A stretch of DNA of 43,685 nucleotides from Clostridiaceae bacterium (GTDB taxonomy: Bacteria > Bacillota > Clostridia > TANB77 > CAG-508): the NCBI GenBank assembly GCA_021771025.1, contig JAETPW010000017.1:1-43685 (forward strand). Direction: 5' to 3'. This document shows positions 25,742 through 35,229 of the stretch, piece by piece (position 1 is the stretch's first letter; every line of letters starts with the position of its first letter). The notes beneath the pieces are model-generated. The model saw only the letters and a program-made list of their open reading frames with translations. It had not been told where the DNA came from and searched no databases. A program made the translations under genes and the position numbers.

Positions 25742-28700
25742 TTATTCTTCTTCCCCTTCTTCTTCTGTATTAATACGAATATCTTGATACTTCTTCATTC
25801 CCGTTCCTGCTGGAATTAATTTACCAATAATAACGTTTTCTTTTAGTCCTATTAAGTCATCTGTTTTTCCTTTAACAGCAGCCTCTGTTAACACTCTTGT
25901 TGTTTCTTGGAACGATGCAGCAGATAAGAAACTTTCTGTTGCTAATGATGCTTTAGTAATTCCTAATAAAACACGTTTTCCTGTTGCTGGACGTTTTCCA
26001 TTTTCTTCGGCTACTTTATTTTTATCAGCAAATTCGTACATATCAATTAATGATCCTGGGAACATATCCGTGTCTCCATTGTCTTCTACTCTTACTTTTT
26101 TCAGCATTTGTCTACCAATTACCTCGATGTGCTTATCGTTGATATCAACACCTTGGTTACGGTATACTTTTTGTACTTCTGAAATTAAGTATTCATATAC
26201 TCCTTCTGGTCCTTTTAACGCTAAGATGTCTCCTGGATTGATGGATCCTTCGATTAATGGATCTCCTAATTCTACCATATCGCCATCTTTTACTTTCATT
26301 TTTGAACCAAATGGAATAGTATAGGTTTTGGCATCATCTTTACCAGTAACCACTACTTCTTTCTTCTTTTTGGATTCTTTAATTTTTACTTTACCATCAA
26401 TTTCAGAAATGATAGCTAATCCCTTTGGTTTTCTGGCTTCAAATAATTCCTCAACCCTTGGAAGACCTTGGGTAATATCGGCAACACCTGCTACACCACC
26501 TGAGTGAATGGTTCTCATGGTTAACTGTGTACCCGGTTCACCAATGGATTGTGCTGCAATGATACCAATTGCTTCACCAATCGATACTAATTCACGTCTT
26601 GCTAAGCCCATTCCATAACATTTTTGGCATACACCATGTTTTGAATGGCAACCAAGAACAGAACGTACTTGTAGTTTTTCAATTCCTGCTTCTACAATTT
26701 GCTCAGCTATTCCTTCTGTGATCATGGTTTCATGATCAACGATTAGTTCGTTTGTGGTAGGATTTACTACGTCATTTACTGGAAATCTTCCCACTAATCT
26801 TTCCTGCATTTTTTCGATGATTTGGTTTCCGTCTTTGATGTCATATACCATAATTCCTTCTTGTGTTCCACAATCGTTTTCACGAACAATGATGTCTTGA
26901 GATACGTCAACTAATCTTCTGGTTAAGTATCCAGAGTCAGCGGTTCTTAATGCTGTATCAGAAAGTCCCTTTCTGGCTCCATGGGCAGAAATAAAGTATT
27001 CTAAGGCATCTAATCCTTCGGCAAAAGATGATTTGATTGGAATTTCAACGGCTTTACCTGTGGTGCTTGCCATCAATCCTCTCATACCAGCAATTTGGCG
27101 TAATTGGTTCATGTTACCACGGGCTCCTGATTTAACCATCATATAGATTGGGTTTAATTCATCGAAGTTTTCTTCCATGGCATGACTTACTTTACCAGTG
27201 GTCTCTTCCCATACTTTGATTACGGCATTGTAACGTTCATCGTTAGTGATTAATCCTCTAGCATATTGTTTACGAATGGTTTCAATTTTGCTATCTGCTT
27301 CGGCTAAGAAATCTTTTTTTGCTTCTGGCACTTGTACGTCTCCCATAGAGAAAGTAATTCCTGCTAATGTTGAATATTTAAATCCTAATGCTTTGATGTA
27401 ATCGATCACTTCTGCTGATTCGGTTAATCCGTGTAAACGAATAACTTGTTCAATGATTTTTCCCATCGATTTTTTGACTACTGGGAAATTAATTTCGTAT
27501 TGGAATGGATCTTCTGTGCGGTTAACAAATCCTAAGTCTTGTGGAATTCCTTGGTTGAAGATAATTCTTCCTACACTGGTTTCTATTTTTTGGGATTTTC
27601 TTTCTCCGTCTATTTCTTTGGTGATACGGACAAAGATTTTGGCATGGATATCTACATCATCATTTTGGAATGCCATAATGGCTTCTTCTGGGTCTTTGAA
27701 GTATTTTCCTTCTCCTTTTACGTTATCTAAGGTCATGGTTAGGTAATAACTTCCTAAGATCATGTCAAGTCTTGGTACAGCAACTGGTTTACCATCTTGT
27801 GGTTTTAGTAAGTTGTTGGTGGATAACATTAAGTATCTTGATTCTGCTTGGGCTTCTGGTGATAGTGGTAAGTGAATTGCCATTTGGTCACCATCGAAGT
27901 CAGCGTTGAAGGCTTCACATACTAATGGGTGTAATTTAATGGCTCTACCTTCTACTAATACTGGTTCAAAGGCTTGAATTCCCAGTCTATGTAGTGTTGG
28001 TGCACGGTTAAGCATAACTGGGTGATCTTTGATAACGTCTTCTAGGATTTCCCATACTTCTGGTTTTAAACGTTCTACCATACGTTTGGCATTTTTTATG
28101 TTTTGGGCAATTCCACGTGCTACCAATTCTTTCATGACAAATGGTTTGAATAATTCTACTGCCATTTCTTTTGGTAGTCCACATTGATAAATGTTTAATT
28201 CTGGTCCTACTACGATAACGGAACGTCCTGAATAGTCAACACGTTTTCCTAGTAAGTTTTGGCGGAAACGTCCTTGTTTTCCTTTTAACATATCGGATAA
28301 CGATTTTAATGGTCTGTTTCCAGCTCCCGTTACTGGTCTTCCACGTCTTCCGTTATCAATTAGGGCATCTACTGATTCTTGTAACATTCTTTTTTCGTTA
28401 CGCACAATGATTTCTGGTGCTCCTAATTCTAATAAACGTTTTAAACGGTTGTTTCTGTTGATGACACGACGATATAAATCGTTTAAGTCAGAGGTAGCAA
28501 AACGTCCACCATCTAATTGTACCATTGGTCTTAACTCTGGTGGAATAACTGGTACTACTCCCATCACCATCCATTCAGGACGATTTCCTGAAATACGGAA
28601 AGATTCTACAGTATCTAAACGTTTTACTAATTTGGTTTTACGTTGTTCACTAGCCGTTTCAATGTCTTTACGAATCGATGCTGCTAATTTATCTAAGTCA

Positions 28701-29248
28701 ATTTCTTCTAATAAAGTACGTAGAGCTTCTGCTCCCATTTGTGCTTTAAATGATCCTTTTCCATATTTTTCTACTGCTTCATGATATTCTTTTTCATTTA
28801 ATACTTGGCATTTTTCTAAGTCTGATGTTCCTTTGTCTACTACAATGTAAGAAGCAAAGTAGATTACTTTTTCTAGGTTTCTTGGTGAAACATCTAACAT
28901 TAAAGCAATACGACTAGGAATTCCTTTAAAATACCAAATATGAGCTACTGGTGCTGCGAGTTCAATATGTCCCATACGTTCACGTCTAACTTTTGCTTTG
29001 GTTACTTCAACTCCACATCGGTCACAGACGATTCCTTTATATCGAACTCGTTTATATTTTCCACAATGACATTCCCAGTCTTTGGTTGGCCCGAAAATTC
29101 TTTCACAGAACAAACCATCTTTTTCTGGCTTTAACGTTCTATAATTGATGGTTTCTGGCTTTTTTACTTCTCCCTTTGACCATTCTCTAATCTTTTCATC
29201 TGATGCGATTCCTATTTTTAACTTATTAAAAATATCTAATTCGTCCAC
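25742..29248 (-). CDS. rpoC: DNA-directed RNA polymerase subunit beta'
   Basis: This is the catalytic subunit of RNA polymerase that holds the active-site Mg2+ and the clamp. The 1,168-residue product has the N-terminal zinc ribbon (C60, C62, C75, C78 in [19 protein letters not shown]), the zipper and rudder regions, and the active-site loop [10 protein letters not shown] (near 446-455). It also has the second cysteine cluster [14 protein letters not shown], the trigger-loop region [17 protein letters not shown], and an acidic C-terminus. The start is GTG at 29248 with a GGGGG site seven bases upstream; no ATG alternative exists. It follows rpoB after 189 bp, an unusually long and structured spacer, and ends in a strong terminator. 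Identification is certain. Confidence 0.98.
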   Translation of the reverse strand: MDELDIFNKLKIGIASDEKIREWSKGEVKKPETINYRTLKPEKDGLFCERIFGPTKDWECHCGKYKRVRYKGIVCDRCGVEVTKAKVRRERMGHIELAAPVAHIWYFKGIPSRIALMLDVSPRNLEKVIYFASYIVVDKGTSDLEKCQVLNEKEYHEAVEKYGKGSFKAQMGAEALRTLLEEIDLDKLAASIRKDIETASEQRKTKLVKRLDTVESFRISGNRPEWMVMGVVPVIPPELRPMVQLDGGRFATSDLNDLYRRVINRNNRLKRLLELGAPEIIVRNEKRMLQESVDALIDNGRRGRPVTGAGNRPLKSLSDMLKGKQGRFRQNLLGKRVDYSGRSVIVVGPELNIYQCGLPKEMAVELFKPFVMKELVARGIAQNIKNAKRMVERLKPEVWEILEDVIKDHPVMLNRAPTLHRLGIQAFEPVLVEGRAIKLHPLVCEAFNADFDGDQMAIHLPLSPEAQAESRYLMLSTNNLLKPQDGKPVAVPRLDMILGSYYLTMTLDNVKGEGKYFKDPEEAIMAFQNDDVDIHAKIFVRITKEIDGERKSQKIETSVGRIIFNQGIPQDLGFVNRTEDPFQYEINFPVVKKSMGKIIEQVIRLHGLTESAEVIDYIKALGFKYSTLAGITFSMGDVQVPEAKKDFLAEADSKIETIRKQYARGLITNDERYNAVIKVWEETTGKVSHAMEENFDELNPIYMMVKSGARGNMNQLRQIAGMRGLMASTTGKAVEIPIKSSFAEGLDALEYFISAHGARKGLSDTALRTADSGYLTRRLVDVSQDIIVRENDCGTQEGIMVYDIKDGNQIIEKMQERLVGRFPVNDVVNPTTNELIVDHETMITEGIAEQIVEAGIEKLQVRSVLGCHSKHGVCQKCYGMGLARRELVSIGEAIGIIAAQSIGEPGTQLTMRTIHSGGVAGVADITQGLPRVEELFEARKPKGLAIISEIDGKVKIKESKKKKEVVVTGKDDAKTYTIPFGSKMKVKDGDMVELGDPLIEGSINPGDILALKGPEGVYEYLISEVQKVYRNQGVDINDKHIEVIGRQMLKKVRVEDNGDTDMFPGSLIDMYEFADKNKVAEENGKRPATGKRVLLGITKASLATESFLSAASFQETTRVLTEAAVKGKTDDLIGLKENVIIGKLIPAGTGMKKYQDIRINTEEEGEEE

Positions 29249-29437
29249 GTTTTTTCCCCCTACGATTTTTTTGGCACTTGTGCGCTAAAAGACTTACCCT
29301 GTTAGCGCATCCCAAAACAGAGGTCAAGGCTAGCCACTGCTGGTGCAATTCCTTGGGGTCGCCTTTTTTCTTTTTGGAATTTGTTATTTAATTAATTTTA
29401 TTTGGATTCTCTATGAATTTGATCTAATAAAAATGCT
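29249..29437 (-). promoter_or_regulatory. Structured rpoB-rpoC spacer
   Basis: The 189-nt spacer is likely part of the rpoB-rpoC transcript. It contains a perfect 8-bp hairpin TGCGCTAA/TTAGCGCA (29281-29309). Ahead of it is a second structure with CAAGG/CCTTG and CCA/TGG pairings around 29310-29360. It lacks a clear promoter or a standard terminator. A role in mRNA processing, attenuation or feedback control of beta' is possible but unproven. Confidence 0.45.
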
Positions 29438-32400
29438 TTACTCAATAATATCTTCATCATTATCTAAATTATCATTAGCTAAATCTGAATCAAAGATGTC
29501 TTCTTCCCCTTCGTCGTCTAATGCTTCGAATAGTTCATCACTTTCGTCGTCGTCTTCTAACATAGTTTCATCGTCTTCTAATAGTAGTTCGTCTTCTAGT
29601 CCTTCGGTGTATCCATCTTTTAGATCTTCGTCTTCTAGGATGGCTTCTTCGTTTAATAGGTGTTTGTCTTTTTCTGGATCGTATTCGATTCCGTCTTCAA
29701 TATTTTCTTTTAGTTCTAGTTCTTCATTATTCTCCGAGTATAGACGTACATCTAATCCTAAGGATTGTAGCTCTTTGACAAGTACTTTGAAACTTTCTGG
29801 TACTCCTGGTTCAGGGATGTTTTCTCCTTTGACAATGGCTTCATAGGTTTTTACACGTCCGACTACGTCGTCTGATTTTACGGTTAGCATTTCTTGTAAG
29901 GTGTATGCTGCTCCATATGCTTCTAATGCCCATACTTCCATTTCTCCAAAACGTTGTCCACCAAATTGGGCTTTTCCTCCTAAAGGTTGTTGGGTAACTA
30001 ATGAGTATGGTCCAGTTGAACGAGCATGGATTTTGTCGTCTACTAAGTGGTGAAGTTTAAGCATATACATGACACCAACGGTAATTGGTTTGTCAAATGG
30101 GTCTCCTGTTCTTCCGTCATATAAAATGGATTTTCCGTCTTCGCTCATTCCGGCTTGCATTAATAATTCTTCTACGTCTTCTTGGGTTGCTCCATCAAAT
30201 ACTGGGGTAGATACTTTCCATCCTAATGCTTTGGCTGCTCCTCCTAAGTGAACTTCTAGGATTTGCCCTAAGTTCATACGAGATGGTAGTCCTAATGGAT
30301 TTAATAAGATGTCGATTGGTGTTCCGTCTGGCATAAATGGCATATCTTCTTCTGGTAATACTCTTGAAATAACACCTTTGTTACCATGACGTCCAGCCAT
30401 TTTATCTCCGACTGAGATTTTACGTTTTGTCGCAATGTAACAACGAATGATTTGGTTTACACCAGGTCCTAATTCGTCAGAGTTGTCTCTGGTGAAGATT
30501 TTGACATCTACGATAGTTCCTGCTTCTCCATGTGGTACACGAAGTGAGGTATCTCTTACTTCTCTTGCTTTTTCACCAAAAATGGCACGTAGTAAACGTT
30601 CTTCGGCTGTTAGCTCAGTTTCTCCTTTTGGGGTTACTTTTCCTACTAAGATGTCTCCTGGTCGTACTTCTGCTCCAATACGGATAATTCCGTTTTCGTC
30701 TAAGTCTTTTAAGGAATCATCACCAACATTTGGGATGTCTCTTGTGATTTCTTCTGGTCCTAATTTGGTGTCACGACATTCGCAGTCGTATTCTTCAATA
30801 TGGATAGAAGTGAATACGTCTTCTTTGACTAAACGTTCGTTGATTAAAATAGCATCCTCGTAGTTATATCCTTCCCAAGTTGAGAAAGCAACTAATACGT
30901 TTTTACCAAGTGACATTTCTCCGTTTTGGGTAGATGGTCCATCGGCGATAGCATCACCTTTTTTTACTTTTTCGCCTTTTACGACAATTGGTTTTTGATT
31001 GATACAGGTACCACCATTGGTTCTTTTAAATTTACGTAGTTTATGGACAACGGTTTTTCCGTTTTTGTATTTTACGGTAATAGCGTCACCAGTTACTTTT
31101 TGGATCACTCCATCGTCTTCTGCTAAGACTAATATGCCTGAGTCTTTCGCTGCACGGTATTCGATTCCTGTTCCTACGATTGGTGATTCGGTAATCATTA
31201 AAGGAACGGCTTGACGTTGCATGTTGGCTCCCATTAATGAACGTTTTGCGTCATCATGCTCTAAGAATGGAATCATGGCTGCAGCAACAGATACTAATTG
31301 TTTTGGGGAAACGTCAACGTATTGTACTTGGTCTTTTTCCACTTCGATGATGTCATTACGATAACGTACACGGATACGATCATTGATGAATTCGCCTTTA
31401 TCGTTCATTGGTTCTGATGCTTGGGCGATGATGTAATTGTCTTCTACATCTGCGCTCATGTATTCTACTAAATCAGTTGCACGATGTGTTTTTGGATCGA
31501 TTTTACGATATGGTGTTTCGATAAATCCATATTCGTTGATTTTGGAGAATGATGATAAAGCTGAGATTAGTCCAATGTTTGGCCCTTCTGGTGATTCGAT
31601 TGGGCATAATCTACCATAGTGGGTATAGTGTACGTCACGTACTTCGAACCCTGCTCTTTCTCTGGTTAATCCTCCAGGTCCTAAGGCTGATATTCTTCTT
31701 TTATGAGTTAATTCTGATAGTGGGTTGGTCTGATCCATGAATTGAGAAAGTTGAGAACTTCCAAAGAATTCACGAATGGCTGATGTGATTGGTTTGGTAT
31801 TGATTAAGGTTTGTGGAGTAACTACGTCTAAGTCTTGAATGGTCATTCTTTCGCGAACTACTCTTTCTAGACGGGTTAGTCCAATTCTGAATTGGTTTTG
31901 TAGAAGTTCTCCTACGCAACGAATTCTACGATTAGCTAAGTGGTCGATGTCATCTGGTTTTCCTAGTCCATGGGATAGATTTAGTAGGTAGTTAACAGAA
32001 GCAATCATGTCTTCTGTGGTAATGTGTTTTGGGATTAATTCTTCTTCACGTTCAGCGATTACTTTGACTAAATCTTTTTCCTCAGTGTGTTCGATGATGG
32101 ATTTTAAGACTTCATAGTTAACATTTTCTTTAATGGATAATGAGCTTAAGTCTACTGCTGGTAATACTTGATGAATGTCTACTGTTCCATTACCAATGAT
32201 TCTGACTTTTCTTTCTCCGACTAAAATGTCAACAATATTGATTCCTGAATCTTGAATCGATTTTGCTACCTCTGGTGAGATGATTTCTCCTGCTTGGACA
32301 AATACTTCTCCTGTTTCGGTGTCTAAGATGTCGTTTGCTGCTACTTTCCCTTTGATTCTTCCCGCTAGTCCTAGTTTTTGATTAAATTTATAACGTCCTA

Positions 32401-33211
32401 CTTTGGCTAGGTCATAACGACGATTGTCATAGAATAATCCGTTGAATAAGTTTCTTGCGGCATCAACGGTTGGTAGTTCTCCTGGTCTTAATTTTTTATA
32501 GATTTCAATTAAGGCATCTTCTTGGCTTTTGATTGGATCTTTGCTGATGGTTGCTGTTAGTAAGTCTTCTTCTCCAAATAGTTCTCTGATTTGGTCATCA
32601 GAAATAACACCAATAGCTCGTAGTAATGTGGTTACTGGTACTTTTCTGGTTCTGTCTACACGAACATAGAAAATGTCGTTTCCGTCTGTTTCGTATTCTA
32701 GCCAAGCTCCTCTAAGTGGCATTACGGTTGAGGTATAGGTTTTCTTTCCGGTTTTGGTGTCGAATATTTCATCGTAGTAGCATCCTGGTGAACGTACTAA
32801 TTGGCTGACTACGACTCTTTCTGCTCCATTGATAACAAATGTTCCACTGTCTGTCATGAGTGGAAAGTCGCCTAAATAGATTTCTTGTTCTTTGATTTCT
32901 CCTGTTTCACGGTTGATTAAGCGTACTTTGACGTGTAATCTGGTGGAATAGGTGGCATCTCTTTCTTTTGCTTCTTCTAGGGTATATTTTGTTTTTTCTT
33001 CCATATAGTAGTCAAAAAATTCTAGTACTAAGTTTCCTGAATAGTCTTCGATTGGTGAGATGTCTTTTAATACTTCTCCTAACCCTTCATGGATAAACCA
33101 TTCGTATGAATCTTTTTGTACTTGAATTAAGTTGGGCATTTCGATAAAATCGCCAACTTTTGCAAAATCTTTTCTTGATGCTTTTTCGTAGTGAATGTCA
33201 CGAATCTTCAA
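29438..33211 (-). CDS. rpoB: DNA-directed RNA polymerase subunit beta
   Basis: This is the second-largest catalytic subunit of RNA polymerase. I place the start at TTG 33211 ([12 protein letters not shown], 1,257 residues), seven bases after AAGGAG. An in-frame GTG at 33220 overlaps that site and is unlikely. The rifampicin pocket near residue 484 onward reads [28 protein letters not shown], with the residues matching E. coli D516, H526 and S531 unchanged, so the allele looks rifampicin-sensitive. [10 protein letters not shown] and the conserved C-terminal switch region are present. The last 100 or so residues are strongly acidic, somewhat longer than the Bacillus tail. rplL is not directly upstream; the gene has its own promoter and a leader of about 235 nt. 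Confidence 0.98.
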   Translation of the reverse strand: MKIRDIHYEKASRKDFAKVGDFIEMPNLIQVQKDSYEWFIHEGLGEVLKDISPIEDYSGNLVLEFFDYYMEEKTKYTLEEAKERDATYSTRLHVKVRLINRETGEIKEQEIYLGDFPLMTDSGTFVINGAERVVVSQLVRSPGCYYDEIFDTKTGKKTYTSTVMPLRGAWLEYETDGNDIFYVRVDRTRKVPVTTLLRAIGVISDDQIRELFGEEDLLTATISKDPIKSQEDALIEIYKKLRPGELPTVDAARNLFNGLFYDNRRYDLAKVGRYKFNQKLGLAGRIKGKVAANDILDTETGEVFVQAGEIISPEVAKSIQDSGINIVDILVGERKVRIIGNGTVDIHQVLPAVDLSSLSIKENVNYEVLKSIIEHTEEKDLVKVIAEREEELIPKHITTEDMIASVNYLLNLSHGLGKPDDIDHLANRRIRCVGELLQNQFRIGLTRLERVVRERMTIQDLDVVTPQTLINTKPITSAIREFFGSSQLSQFMDQTNPLSELTHKRRISALGPGGLTRERAGFEVRDVHYTHYGRLCPIESPEGPNIGLISALSSFSKINEYGFIETPYRKIDPKTHRATDLVEYMSADVEDNYIIAQASEPMNDKGEFINDRIRVRYRNDIIEVEKDQVQYVDVSPKQLVSVAAAMIPFLEHDDAKRSLMGANMQRQAVPLMITESPIVGTGIEYRAAKDSGILVLAEDDGVIQKVTGDAITVKYKNGKTVVHKLRKFKRTNGGTCINQKPIVVKGEKVKKGDAIADGPSTQNGEMSLGKNVLVAFSTWEGYNYEDAILINERLVKEDVFTSIHIEEYDCECRDTKLGPEEITRDIPNVGDDSLKDLDENGIIRIGAEVRPGDILVGKVTPKGETELTAEERLLRAIFGEKAREVRDTSLRVPHGEAGTIVDVKIFTRDNSDELGPGVNQIIRCYIATKRKISVGDKMAGRHGNKGVISRVLPEEDMPFMPDGTPIDILLNPLGLPSRMNLGQILEVHLGGAAKALGWKVSTPVFDGATQEDVEELLMQAGMSEDGKSILYDGRTGDPFDKPITVGVMYMLKLHHLVDDKIHARSTGPYSLVTQQPLGGKAQFGGQRFGEMEVWALEAYGAAYTLQEMLTVKSDDVVGRVKTYEAIVKGENIPEPGVPESFKVLVKELQSLGLDVRLYSENNEELELKENIEDGIEYDPEKDKHLLNEEAILEDEDLKDGYTEGLEDELLLEDDETMLEDDDESDELFEALDDEGEEDIFDSDLANDNLDNDEDIIE

Positions 33212-33446
33212 AAAAATCACTCCTTATTTTATTTTGAAGCAGAAATAATGTATGGGAAGCCTTAAGAAAAGTCCTACTCGCTAATAGTTCCAATAAGGAT
33301 AGGTTTTCGTCTGCTTTGCGAAAAGCCTACTTGCTTACGGAGGGCTATTGTTGATTCCTCTTTTCTTGAAGGCTGGGAAACAAATTGTTCTGAATTTGGC
33401 TTGAATTAATGAATAAATAGTTTTGGTCCAAGCTTGGTAAAATTCG
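33212..33446 (-). promoter_or_regulatory. Long structured 5' leader of rpoB
   Basis: About 235 nt separate the predicted transcription start from the rpoB start. A clear stem pairs TAGG-C-TTTTCG with CGAAAACCTA (33300-33329, one bulged C), and further purine-rich segments flank it. No open reading frame with a ribosome site is seen. Its position ahead of the beta operon suggests autogenous or ribosomal-protein-type control, but it does not clearly match a leader family I can name. Confidence 0.45.
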
Positions 33447-33452
33447 GAGTTT

Positions 33453-33482
33453 ATTATACCATATTTTACTTAGGGAAGTCAA
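33453..33482 (-). promoter_or_regulatory. Strong extended -10 promoter of rpoB-rpoC
   Basis: Minus-strand TTGACT (33482-33477) and TGGTATAAT, with its TATAAT at 33458-33453, have an 18-base spacer. Transcription would start near 33446. Confidence 0.85.
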
Positions 33483-33554
33483 GGGTTTTGGCGTTTTTTG
33501 ATGGATTATTTTTCAGTTTTTTGGATATTGGGTTTGAGGAGTGAGTCTGCATAC

Positions 33555-33593
33555 AAATAAAACGCGAATTGATATCGTCTTCGCGTTTTATTT
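33555..33593 (-). terminator. Rho-independent terminator of the Rpn-family gene
   Basis: AAATAAAACGCGAA (33555-33568) and TTCGCGTTTTATTT (33580-33593) are a perfect 14-bp stem whose outer half supplies A/T runs on both sides. It lies about 20 bp after the stop at 33612 and about 70 bp upstream of the rpoB promoter. Confidence 0.85.
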
Positions 33594-33611
33594 ATTGGTT
33601 TGCTTTTTGTT

Positions 33612-34526
33612 TTAGCTAAATGATTCTTTAGATTCTTTTATCTCCTGTATTTCTTCCTTAGTAAGCCCTGTAATTTCAATAATCATATCTATGGATAAAT
33701 TTTGGGCTAACATCTTACGCACCATTTCTTTTTGTTCTTGTTTTTTTCCTTGTTTAATTCCTTGTTCTATTCCCTTTTCTATCCCTTTTTCTATTCCTTC
33801 TTTTAATCCCTCTTCTTTTGCATAGTTCATTCCGCTTCGATAATCCATTTCCCATTTTTCACGTAACTCGGCAAGTCTCTTGACTTCTGCATCTCCTGTT
33901 AAATAATTCATCTGTAACCTTGCTTTTTCCAATGTTTTATTCTTTTTTTCTGCCATTTTAACCAACCCCTTATCATAATCATCAATAAATGCGATCCATT
34001 GATTTAATTTTTCGTTCATATCTGGATGCTTTTCTCGAAATTTTGGTAATTCAATAAAATACCATTTTAGCCCTTTTAACACTTCGTAATCTCTGTGTTT
34101 ATCTAATACAATGACTGATTCTGATACATATTCTTCAAACCCTAAAAGTTCAAAGTCTAGAATATTAATCATATAGACTTGCTTTATCTCTCGGTAATCT
34201 GATCCTCTTTCTGTTTCCTTGGATAACACTTTTGCACTATAAAAGGTAGTTCGATTTTCCATATCATGATGATTGCATATTTGTAGTTCAATACTCACCA
34301 TAATTCCTTCGTTTAATTCTGCTTGTAAATCTAGCCTTCCTCCTTTTTCTTCGATGGATAATTGTTCTAGATTTACTTCTTCACGAATGGAAATACGTTT
34401 GATTTCTATTTTTAGCAAAGCAGATAAAAAATCGATGAGAAATTCTTCGTTCCCTTTTCGTAAAAAAAATGTTTTAAAGACAATATCATTTTTTAGATTT
34501 AATGGTTTTTGTGTTTGTTTTGCCAT
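33612..34526 (-). CDS. Rpn-family recombination-promoting nuclease / PD-(D/E)XK transposase-like protein
   Basis: The 304-residue product starts with the family hallmark LKNDIVFKTFFLRKGNEEFL. It continues with GGRLDLQAELNEGIMVSIELQ, giving the likely PD-(D/E)XK catalytic residues D66 and E80-x-Q82. The C-terminal third has the typical EGIEKGIEKGIEQGIKQG repeat followed by a helical ending with LTKEEIQEI. Rpn proteins are DNA endonucleases that promote RecA-independent recombination and are often annotated as transposases; many vary in their C-terminal repeats. It is a single gene with its own promoter and terminator, set between rpoB and the ATPase, consistent with an inserted accessory gene. 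The ATG at 34526 follows AAAGGAAG. The family call is firm; the biological role here is not. Confidence 0.85.
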   Translation of the reverse strand: MAKQTQKPLNLKNDIVFKTFFLRKGNEEFLIDFLSALLKIEIKRISIREEVNLEQLSIEEKGGRLDLQAELNEGIMVSIELQICNHHDMENRTTFYSAKVLSKETERGSDYREIKQVYMINILDFELLGFEEYVSESVIVLDKHRDYEVLKGLKWYFIELPKFREKHPDMNEKLNQWIAFIDDYDKGLVKMAEKKNKTLEKARLQMNYLTGDAEVKRLAELREKWEMDYRSGMNYAKEEGLKEGIEKGIEKGIEQGIKQGKKQEQKEMVRKMLAQNLSIDMIIEITGLTKEEIQEIKESKESFS

Positions 34527-34542
34527 CTATAACTTCCTTTCT

Positions 34543-34571
34543 ATTATACCAAATAAAAAACCAATTCACAA
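34543..34571 (-). promoter_or_regulatory. Sigma-A promoter of the Rpn-family gene
   Basis: Minus-strand TTGTGA (34571-34566) and TGGTATAAT, with its TATAAT at 34548-34543, have a 17-base spacer. The start near 34536 leaves almost no leader beyond the ribosome site. Confidence 0.75.
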
Positions 34572-34882
34572 GAAACGTAAATCTAGTATTTTCTGTTATT
34601 TTCTAGACTTTTTTTTACTTATCTTGTTTTTACTTGTTTTTTGATTGATATAAATCTAGTATTTTTATTTGCACAAAATAAACTACCATTTTTCTCTTTT
34701 GAAACTTCAAACCTCCTTATTACTAATTTTTTCTCTTTTTGTTTGGGAATTTGGGAACAGCCATCTATGAATCAATAATTTTGATGGTACTTTGGACTAA
34801 AATATACTAAAATGATACAAAATAGAGTGAAATACTAATGAATTAAATGGATAGCACTTTTGTGCTGAAATAAATTATGTTC
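34572..34882. other. Non-coding stretch between two leftward promoters
   Basis: There is no convincing gene. It contains two copies of TAAATCTAGTATTTT about 70 bp apart and an AGCAC/GTGCT hairpin near 34855-34868. On the minus strand an AAGGAGG site (near 34714) has no properly spaced start codon; the frame after it is 26 codons at most. This may be a decayed gene or the leader of a small RNA driven by the promoter at 34883-34911. Confidence 0.3.
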
Positions 34883-34911
34883 ACTATACCATCTTTTTCC
34901 TTTTTTGTAAA
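34883..34911 (-). promoter_or_regulatory. Orphan sigma-A promoter without an obvious gene
   Basis: Minus-strand TTTACA (34911-34906) and TGGTATAGT, with its TATAGT at 34888-34883, have a 17-base spacer. The quality equals that of the gene promoters nearby, but the next recognised gene on this strand is 350 bp away and has its own promoter. Confidence 0.6.
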
Positions 34912-34967
34912 GTACATTTTTATAAAATTAAACAAAACTACACTAATACCAAATTCTAGCTGGAAAA

Positions 34968-35000
34968 TGTGGTGTGAACTAATTTTTAGTTCACACCACA
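34968..35000. terminator. Long hairpin terminator downstream of the P-type ATPase region
   Basis: TGTGGTGTGAACTAA (34968-34982) and TTAGTTCACACCACA (34986-35000) are a perfect 15-bp stem with a three-base loop. A short T-rich stretch follows on each strand. It lies about 30 bp after the gene remnant at 35032-35229 and would end leftward transcription from the ATPase. Confidence 0.75.
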
Positions 35001-35031
35001 CTTTTATATCTCTTATCTATTTTTGAGTATT

Positions 35032-35229
35032 TTATTCTATTTCAGCAAAGATACTATTTTTTAGGTCTATGGTTGTTGTTTCTTCTGGCTGATCATAATT
35101 AATAATCATAGCAAAACGAATATACTTTGTTCCCGGTCTAAATCGATCCGTTTGTTGCTGATAACCGTCTTCTATTCCTTCTACAGTATATAATCTGCCT
35201 GCATCAAAATCTCGATATACATTATTTCT
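35032..35229 (-). pseudogene. Gene remnant in frame behind the P-type ATPase stop
   Basis: Directly after the ATPase TAA the same frame stays open for 65 codons. It reads RNNVYRDFDAGRLYTVEGIE, then DGYQQQTDRFRPGTKYIRFA, and ends KNSIFAEIE at a TAA (35032). The composition is protein-like and beta-rich, as in the end of an extracellular binding domain, but there is no ATG/GTG/TTG start with a ribosome site. It looks like the C-terminal end of a lost gene whose 5' part was removed next to the ATPase. I do not recognise the family. Read-through is formally possible but unlikely. Confidence 0.5.

Noticed and set aside
29343..29846. 167-codon serine-rich plus-strand ORF
   Set aside because: It is antisense to the acidic C-terminus of RpoB. 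Asp/Glu codons read backwards give Ser, so it is not a gene.
33209..33220. GTG at 33220 as the rpoB start
   Set aside because: This GTG overlaps the AAGGAGTG ribosome site. TTG at 33211 is seven bases downstream and gives the better N-terminus.
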